From Dendrophyllia cribrosa (lineage: Eukaryota; Cnidaria; Anthozoa; Scleractinia; Dendrophylliidae), in the NCBI GenBank assembly GCA_024195265.1, contig JAJLRJ010000002.1, forward strand, positions 3,527,783 through 3,591,782: DNA of 64,000 bases, in the 5' to 3' direction. The notes under the pieces were generated by a model. The model saw only the letters and a list, made by a program, of their open reading frames with translations. It did not search any database and was not told where the DNA came from. Positions within the stretch are counted from its first letter, which is position 1. Every line of letters starts with the position of its first letter. This document shows, piece after piece, positions 53,201 to 62,200 of this stretch. Made by a program: the position numbers and the translations under genes.

Positions 53201-56200
53201 GGATTGGATTTGGAGAAGTTTGAGAAGAAATATGATTTGTTGTTTGAGTGATCTCATATCACATTCTCAAGTGATGAGGGTTCCATAAACAGTTCAACAA
53301 TTTCTGATGCTGAGAACTCATCGTATTCAAAATCATCTCCATTAAAATCATATTCAATAAACATATCAATTAAGTCCTCTGGGTGTTCACCTCTTTCTCG
53401 GATTTCTAGAATAATTTCTATCGCTAAATCATCCAAAAATCCGAGATTCATCAATTCTATAATATAATCACTATCTTCCATCATTCTTTCAAAATCTTCG
53501 ACATTCATTTTCTTTGGAGAAAAAAAAATAATTTTTTTTTTCATTTCTTGGAAATGAAAATTCAAACTTTTTAAATATGGTCTTTATCATTTACAAAAAC
53601 TAAAGCGTGATTTATGGTTGATTTTGGCCATGATTTCTTTTTAGCCTTTTGAATGATTTTTGCATCCCTTTGATTTTCCCTCAATCTATCAATAAGGAAA
53701 TCAAATTCAGGAGATTTCCATGTGATGTGGTGAGAGATCTCCTCCGAATCAAGGAAATGGTTTTTCTTCCTGAGAATTTGATTGAAAAAAACTGTGTTTG
53801 AAATTCCAAACTTTTCTATTTCATCACAATCAAAAATATCTTCTCCATCAACTTGGAGAAAAGGTTTATCTGTTATTTCTTCCTGAATGAAGAAAACTTT
53901 TTTATCTGATTTTCTGGTGAACTTTTTGTTTTCTGAATTGTTTTTGATGAACCTCCAAATGGTGGAATTTGGAATACCAGTTTTTTCTGATGCTTCTTTG
54001 AATGTGAAAAAAATCTGCTTTTCTTTTCCTTCTTCCTGGATTGAAAACTTCATTTTAAATGAAAACATTTTTTTTTATTTTTCATTCAAAATGCCAACTT
54101 TAAAAGAATTGAAAGATCGTGCACGTTCGGAAGGAATGATTGGATTCTCCAGGATGAAAAAAGCTGATTTGGAAAAAGAGTTGCAAAATCCACAGAGAAA
54201 AATCATCAAGAAAACATCTTTTCCTGAAGTGAAATCAGCTGTTCAAAAAGTTCTTCCAGAAAGAATCTCGACAGTTGTTGAGTCATCCATTGATTCAATG
54301 AATTCCTGGTTTGGAAAGATAAAAAAAAGAGTTGATTGGAATTTGAAGGAAAAAGCCCGGGAAAAACTTTTGAAGTTGAACACGAAGATTGGAGAAATGC
54401 TGAAGAGACCTGAGTTTGATATTGAAGAAAAACCGGGGTTGGGTGGATCGACTTTTATTATAAATGGAAAAGAAGGATATTCCGCAGAAGGATTCTTGAA
54501 AAATGTGAAAGGAAATGTGGTTGAAATTCTGAAGAAACATTTTGGGTTCAAAGTGAAAATGGTTTTGGTTTGCAGAATGATTTCTCATGATTTAGCGCAG
54601 GGAACAACCATTGAAAATGATGCCTTCTTTTCTTCCCTGGTTGAAGAAGTTTTTGAGGGAACTGACTTGGAAAAATTGTTGAGAGAAATGAATGAGAGGA
54701 TGTTGGAAAACATGCGGAATTTCCAAAGGGGAAGAAGCAACTGGAGATTATTGCGAGTTGAAAGATTGGAAATTCATCTGGATGAAATAACTGTTGGAAA
54801 ATTCATTCCACTTCCTGATTGGCTTGCTGCAAAAAAAGCTTTGACAAACATGAAAAATGAAAATGATGATGAGTGCTTCAAGTGGTGCATTGGAAGATGG
54901 AAAAATCCAGTGGAGAAAAATCCACAAAGAATCACTCCTTTATTGAGAAAACAATGCGAGGAATTCAATTGGGAAGGAATTTCATTCCCCATTTCATGGA
55001 GAGACATTGACAGATTTGAAAGACAAAATAACATTTCTATGAATGTCTTAGGGATTGTTGATGGGAAACAAATCGTGACTTTGAGAAAAGCAAGGGAAAA
55101 GAAAGAGAATCATGTGATTCTTTTCAAATTGAAAAGCGGAGAAAATGAACATTTCGCTTTGGTGAAGAATTTGAATCGATTGTGGTTTGGAGAAGATTCC
55201 AAAAACAAAAACCAAAGATACGTTTGTGATGGTTGTCTCAATTCATTTAACTCTAAAAAAACATTTGACGTTCATCAAGAATTTTGTATGGATGATGGAG
55301 TGAAAGCTGTTCTCCCTCCAGAAAAATCAATCATGAAATTCAAGAAAGTTCAATGCGCAACAACCGTTCCCTTTGTCATCTACGCTGATTTTGAGTCGAT
55401 TTTGGAGAAAACAGAAAAGAAAATTGGGGAAAAAACAGAGCAAATTCAGCATCATGTTCCCTGCAGCTTTTGTTTTCTTCCTGTGAGCCAAGTTGGGGTT
55501 GATTTCTCCCCAGTTTTCTTTCGTGGAAAAGAAGGAGATGATGTTGGGAGAGAGTTTCTGGTGAAATTAGTTGATCAGGTGAAATGGATTCTGAATGATG
55601 TGCGAAGACCAATGCTGAGAAAAAATTGGAAGAGAATTCTTTGGAAGAAAGGAGAAAAGGAAGCATTTAAGAAAACTGATATTTGTTGGCTTTGCAGGAA
55701 AAAGATTAAGGAAAAAAAAGTTGCTGATCATTGTCATCTGACTGGGGAATTTCGCGGAGCTGCTCATGAATATTGTAATTTGCAAGCGAAAGTGCCAGAT
55801 TTCACACCAGTCTTCATTCACAATTTAGATGGATATGATTCCCATCTTTTCATCAAAAACATGGGAAATGAATTTGGAGAGATTGATGCAATCCCAAACA
55901 ATGACGAAAAATATGTTTCTTTCTCCCTGAAAATTGTTTGGGGAACATTTGAAGATGAAGAGGGAAAAAAACATGATTTGAAACATGAGATTCGCTTTGT
56001 TGACTCCCTGAAATTTATGAATTCTTCTTTGGCAAATCTTGTTGGAAATTTGGGAAAAAATGATTTGCATTGCTTAAAAAGATTTTTCCCAAATGATGAT
56101 GAAGTTGATTTGCTTTCCAGAAAAGGAGTTTTTCCCTATGAATTCATGGATTCATTTGAGAAATTTAATTGTGAACTTCCTGGGAAAGATGCTTTTTTCT

Positions 56201-59200
56201 CCCAGTTGTCTGGAGAAGGAATTTCAGATGAAGATTTTGCTCATGCTGAAAATGTCTGGAGAAAATTTGGGATGTTGGACATGGGAGAATATCATGATCT
56301 CTATTTGAAGACGGATGTTTTTCTCCTGACAGATGTGGTGGAAAATTTTAGGAAAGTTTTGTTGGAAAACTATCTGTTGGACCCCGCATGGTTTTTGACT
56401 GCCCCCTCTTTCTTTTGGGATGCTATGTTGAAGATGACAGGAGTTGAGTTGGAATTGATTTGTGAAGGAGATATAGAAATGTTTCGGTTTTTTGAAAGGC
56501 AAATTCGTGGAGGAGTTTCCACAGTCTTTCATAGATTTTCTCAGGCAAACAACAAATTTATGAAAGATTTTGATCCTTCCCAACCATCAAAGTTCATCAT
56601 TTATTTAGATGCAAATTCCCTTTATCCAACTGCGATGGTGCAACCACTCCCTGTGGGAGGATTTGAATGGTTGAGTGAAGGGGTTTTGAAGAAATGGGAG
56701 AAGATTATTGATGAGGAAGGTTATGGATGTGTTTTGGAAGTTGACTTGGAATATCCAAAAGAAAATCATGATTTCCACAATGATTTTCCTTTAGCGCCTG
56801 AACTCCTGGAAGTTGGGGGATTCAAAAAGTTGATTCCCAACTTGATGGATAAAGAAAAAATGGTTTTGGATGGAAGGAGTCTGAGACTCTTTCTTTCCCT
56901 GGGAATGAAACTGAAAAAGATTTGGAGAGGAATTGGATTCAGAAATGAAGCTTTCATGAAACCTTTCATTGAATGGAATACGAAACTGAGAACAGCAGCC
57001 AAAAACGATTTTGAGAAAGATCTTTTCAAACTGGCAAGCAATGCTGTTTACGGGAAAACCATGGAAAATGTTAGGAATAGAATTGATATGAAACTGGTAA
57101 ATGATAGGAAGAAAAAAGCAAACTTAGTGAAAAAAATCAACTTTAAACACGCAGCCAAGTTTGGAGATAAAGTGGCTGCTGTTCATATGAGGAAAACAAA
57201 AGTTACTTTGAACAAACCAATCTTTGTTGGAGCAGCAATTCTTGATCTCTCCAAAATTCATATGTTCAAATTTCATTATGGTTATGTGAAAAAAAAGTGG
57301 GAGAATGTGAAAGTTCTTTATTCTGATACAGATTCCCTTATTTTAGAGATTGAAACGGATGATTTCTTTGCTGATACTGCTGGAGATGTTGAGAAATGGT
57401 TTGACACATCTGGATATCCGAAAGATCATTTCGCTGTGAAAAATGGTTTTCCTGTTGGGAAAAACAAGAAAATTTTAGGAATGTTTAAAGATGAAGCTGG
57501 AGGAAAAATCATTCGTGAATTTGCTGGATTGAGAGCAAAATGTTATTCCATAAAGATGGATGAGGGAAAAGGAATCAAGAAAGCAAAGGGAACAAAAAAG
57601 AATGTTGTCAAGAATAAGATTTCACATGAAGATTTTATGCGTGTTCTTCATGGTGAAAAATTTCCTCCAATGAAAAATGTTTCTCTCCGATCACATCAGC
57701 ATGAGATTTTCACTGAGCAGATTTTGAAAGTGGCTTTAAGTGCTTATGATGATAAGAGAGTTGTAATGGATGATGGAGTGAACACTTTAGCTATTGGTCA
57801 TTGGAGATTGTCTTCTCCTCCAAAAGGATAAAAAGTGGTTGATGAAGCAAATTTGAAATAAAAAACTTTTTCAGGAGAAAAAGTTTTTTCCCTGAAATTT
57901 TAGCTATTGGTCATTGATTTTCAGCTGTGAAATAGATTTCATTTATATTTCTTGATTTTATTGAACAAATCCACTTGAAAGGTTCTTTCATTTTTCCTCA
58001 TTTTGGAAATGAAATTCAATCGTTTCAAGTCAATTGCATTTTTTTCCCCAACAGATAATTTTTTATTCTGTTCTTCCAAACAATAATCTCTGTTAATCGG
58101 AAATGCTACTTTACAGATAACGGAGATAATCTTGAAAAATGAAACAGTTTCCTCATTATATAGAATTTCTCTTTTTTTCCAATCAAATGCGATGTCCTCA
58201 TCCATAAATAATATATTAACAATCCCTTTACCAAACTCATCCATGTTTGGAACTACTATCTTGAATTTATCAAACCATTCCTCATCCATTGGAAGTGAAG
58301 AAAATTCTGTATCTGATTGTTTTGATTTTGGTTTTGGTTCTCCGAGAAAGAATTTTTTCTTATCCGATCTTCTGGTGATAGATGTGTTTCCTTTTTTCAA
58401 AGCATTGGTGATTGCACAATTTGAAATGTTAAATTCTTTAGCAGCAGAATTGATAGAGGTGAATGTTTTGGTTTTTTTTCCATCTGAAATTGTAAAATGT
58501 TTGTCTGTTTGTTTCGCCATTTTAGATAAATATAAAAATGAAATAAAAAAATAAAATAAGATTTTATATATTTATTTCCTGAAAAGAGTTGATTAAATTA
58601 TAGGAAATAAACAGAGGGGAAAAAAGAGAGATAAGCCTATCTTCAACATAAAACTTCATGAAAAAATGGATTTTAGTTAGAAAAAAAAAAAATGAAATTT
58701 ATTTTGAAAGGAGATCTTCCCCTAAATGAAATTAATTTGGAGAAAAATCTTTTCCAAATCAAAACTTTTATTGGAAAGAAAAAAATAAAAAAACAAATTC
58801 AATTTTATTTCTTTCTTTCCAATAAAAGTTTTGATTTGGAAAGAAAGAAATAAAATTGATTTGATTCCCAAATTTTCTGGGGATAAATTTTTTTATTCCC
58901 ATAAAGTTTTCTGGGGATAAATTTTATCTTTCTTTCTTTATTCCCTACCTTAGTAGATAGGAAAGAAGGGTTCTGGCAAACTCTTCAACCGCTGTTTTTC
59001 AAACAAAATTCATTTCTGATGAATTTTGTGGGATTTTAGGGGAACTGATGGATTTGTTTGATTTTATGAGAATTTTTCATTAACGAATGTATCTGTTTGA
59101 TTTTATGAGAATTTTTTGGTGAACAAGATGGATTTTGTTGATTTTTAAATAATTGTACGATGATTTTTTGCAGAGAATTTGTAAAATGCTGAAAATTTAG

Positions 59201-62200
59201 CAGCTTTTTTTTGATGATTTTGTTAATTTTTATGAGTCGGGATATGTAAATTTGGAACAATTTTCATGCGATCGCATGCAAATTCAGAGTTAGTGATGAA
59301 AGTAGGAGAAAAGTGAAAAGAATTAGAAATTGTGCTAAAAAGGGGCGGTTGAAGAGTGTGCCAGAACCCTTCTTTCCTATCTACTTTTGTTAGAAAATAT
59401 AGCTCGCACATCTCAATGAAATACTCTTTAACCATGAATTATGCATGATCGTTTTATTCATCGAGGTGAAATGTGAGCAAAATGTTTAGGTCCTATGAGG
59501 AGCCTAGTCCTGTGTGCTTTTTCAATTAAAGCCAGTTTCCATTTAAAATAGGAATCTTTGTACTTATCATTCACTTTGGTTTAGAATTTGGATACTCCAA
59601 GCAACTAGAATTTTACATTCATTAATAAAATATCTAACCATTCCCTGTATCTTATGCATGCGAAGAATAACAGCCAAGCACTTACTTATTAGCTTTTTTT
59701 CTTTTGTGTTTTTTAAGTAATTTTTTTGGGTAAACTTACCTGCTTTAGCAAGGCAAAAGCGATCAAAACATTTCTTGACTAGCTCTTGTTACCTTTCAGG
59801 GCAAAGAAACTCAGCGATCCCGCTATGTCTGCCAAACAATTGGAAATGGGATCCAGTGAAAGGAAAATGTGAGAAAACCATGGATACGCGTTCTTCGCTA
59901 TATGTGATAGAAGAAGCACTTGAGTGTCTCAGAACTATTGAAGGTGAATTATTTTCTTGAAATTTTAACCAAAAATCTATTTTTCTCTATTTTATGTCAG
60001 GCAAATCTTGCAAGGAAATGACAAACTGACAACGTGCAGAACACCAACTGAAGGTGTAGCACCTGTAATAGTATTAAATATACCCTCCACCTTTCTAATC
60101 TCCTCTTTTATCTCAACAGGTCCCGTTTGTGTGGTTTCCATTGCTGGAACATACAGACAGGGCAAGTCATACGTTTTAAGTGAAGCGTTTGACCAGCCAG
60201 AAGTCTTTCCTCTTGGACACCACTTTGATCCTGAAACAATGGGAATCTGGTTGTGGGTTGTGCCTAAAAAATACAAGGTTTGTTGTTTTTTAAAGGTACA
60301 ACTGTTGTCACGTGATGGACCTCTGTTCCACACACAAAATATTATTGGGGATGTGACTTAAATACCACCAGAGACGAAATGAGAAAATCTGTTAACTTCG
60401 ATGCCCTTGACGTTAAGAATTTTTTTGTAACGCATTTCACTGGAAAATGTTGCTTGATAGCAAGGCATTTCTATCCAGCAACTAACTTCATTAGTCTTTT
60501 AATGTCAAGTATTTTCTAAGATATAGCCCTTAATTAATTTAGTCAAGTGAAGGTCACGTGGCATCTCCCAGCTGCAAAGAGACCTGAGAACATAAAATTC
60601 TGTATTATCATTTAATTCGGATTTAAATTGTGAATTGTTCTATTTCATCCTAGTAATAGGATATTCGTACGATAAACAAATCTAGGCTATTTTTCTTCAA
60701 CAGAAGAATTACAAAATTAACTTGCATCCGTCAGGTTAAGATGGTCACAAATGGTCCTGACAGCGGTAAACAAGTAGCAGTTTTTAAATTTGACGATGGC
60801 GGTTCTTCGTCGAAACATGTCTTGTAAAATTGAAGATGTCGTCATCTTTTTAAAAATTGCTAAGATCAGGCTGTGTGAATTGTTAAACATTGCCGGAATT
60901 AAATTGTAAAGTGAAATGTCGTTTTTCTAAGTGTTAATATTCGTATTCGTTTCTGCTGCTTTTTTAGGATTCAAATGGTCGAAAGTTTACTGTGGTTCTG
61001 TTGGATTCTGAAGGAATTGACTCTGCGTCTGGTAAAGGCCTTGATGATCATCAAATCTTCACCTTAACTGTTTTGTTGGCCTCCGTTTTAATATACAATT
61101 CTAAAGGCGTTCCAACGAGAAGTGATGTCGAAAAATTGGAGTATCCTTTCTTAAATAATGTTTCAGACCACGTGCCTTACTCTTTCAAGAAGAGTTAATG
61201 TTTTTTAAATGTGAAGGTATGTCACTGGTATTGGTATGTCACTGGTATTGGTATGTCACTGGTATTGGTATGTCACTGGTATTGGTATGTCACTGGTATT
61301 GATATGTCACTGGTATTGGTATGTCACTGGTATTGGTATGTCACTGGTATTGGTTGTAAGGGAAGAGCAGAAGAAAACATGTAGATTGCTAAAATTTCTG
61401 GCTGTGTAGTTAAAATGTTGTATTAAGGCTGGTTTACACGTACAATGCAAGCATAACCGTAAGAAAACCGATCTGTTTTCCTTATATATTTTTTTACATT
61501 CAAGCTCCGAGATTAGCAACGGGGAGCCGGCTTTCTATTTCCGAGTAATATTGTGAACCTTAAGGTTTCACTTTTACCTTCGATGCCACTGCTTGTTAGG
61601 TACTCTCTCAGGAAAGTCTTTCCTTTGCTTTAATATTATGCGAAGCAAGTTAATAAAATAAATTTGAATTAGTTTTTATTCAATTCAAATTCAGAGATTG
61701 ATAACTTTTATTTGAGTCGACACTTATGAAGGTTAAACTTTGGCACTGATTTCAAGATTAGTAACTCTGAGAAACTAAAAATAAAATATTTGCATGCAAA
61801 TAGGGTTTTTATGTCTTTCCTCTGACTAGTATTTTGGTAGAATTTGTTCCATTGGTGTTGGGAAGGACATTAGTTGCCCTCTCCTCTAGTCATTGGTAAT
61901 CCATGACTTATTGCAGCAGCAGGCCAGGCAAATATCATTCTCAGTTTCTGTAGCTCGGCTTCATGTCAAGGGACAAGTAAAGACATAAACAAAACCATGA
62001 TCCTTGAAACAACCTGAAATATTTTCCTTTACGATATAAAGCTTTATTGTTAAACTCTCCAAGAGAATTCAGATCCGACCAAACTCTGGGCCCGCTTGTG
62101 GTGAAGAGGACAGTGAATTATTTCACCAAACATTTCCTTATTTCATTTGGCTGTTAAGAGATGTAACACAATCCATTCCGAGAGACTGTACAAATATCAA

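Larger units (their letters stand above)
41605..59385. mobile_element. Complete Polinton/Maverick (adintovirus-like) element, 17781 bp
   Basis: The ends are AGTAGATAGG...CCTATCTACT, with the AG/CT terminal bases typical of Polintons, flanked by TTTGTT duplications. Near-identical TIRs of about 1.57 kb enclose genes for HTH-like protein, acidic protein, integrase, PLA2, Zn-ribbon, protease, virion proteins, capsids, ATPase, fibre and polymerase B. Nearly all large frames are open and the TIRs differ at only a handful of sites by eye. Insertion therefore looks recent and the element may be competent. Gene blocks: minus strand 43555-50099, plus 50279-53251, minus 53254-54053, plus 54091-57831. 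Confidence 0.97.
57811..59385. repeat. Polinton terminal inverted repeat, right
   Basis: Inverted copy of 41605-43180. It includes the last seven codons of the polymerase, the hairpin, the HTH-like gene copy 2, the nested hairpins and the 434-bp terminal sub-element. It ends CCTATCTACT followed by TTTGTT. Confidence 0.93.
41231..59799 (+). other. Gene 2 intron 1 carrying a complete Polinton
   Basis: The intron is 18569 nt. Without the 17781-bp element and one 6-bp target copy it would be about 780 nt, a normal size next to the other introns here. The remaining flanks (374 bp left, 414 bp right) hold no gene. Confidence 0.75.

Noticed and set aside
53887..54090. N-terminal extension of the polymerase frame.
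   Set aside because: It runs through the divergent HTH-like gene. The SAP-like N-terminus starts at the AAAATG at 54091.
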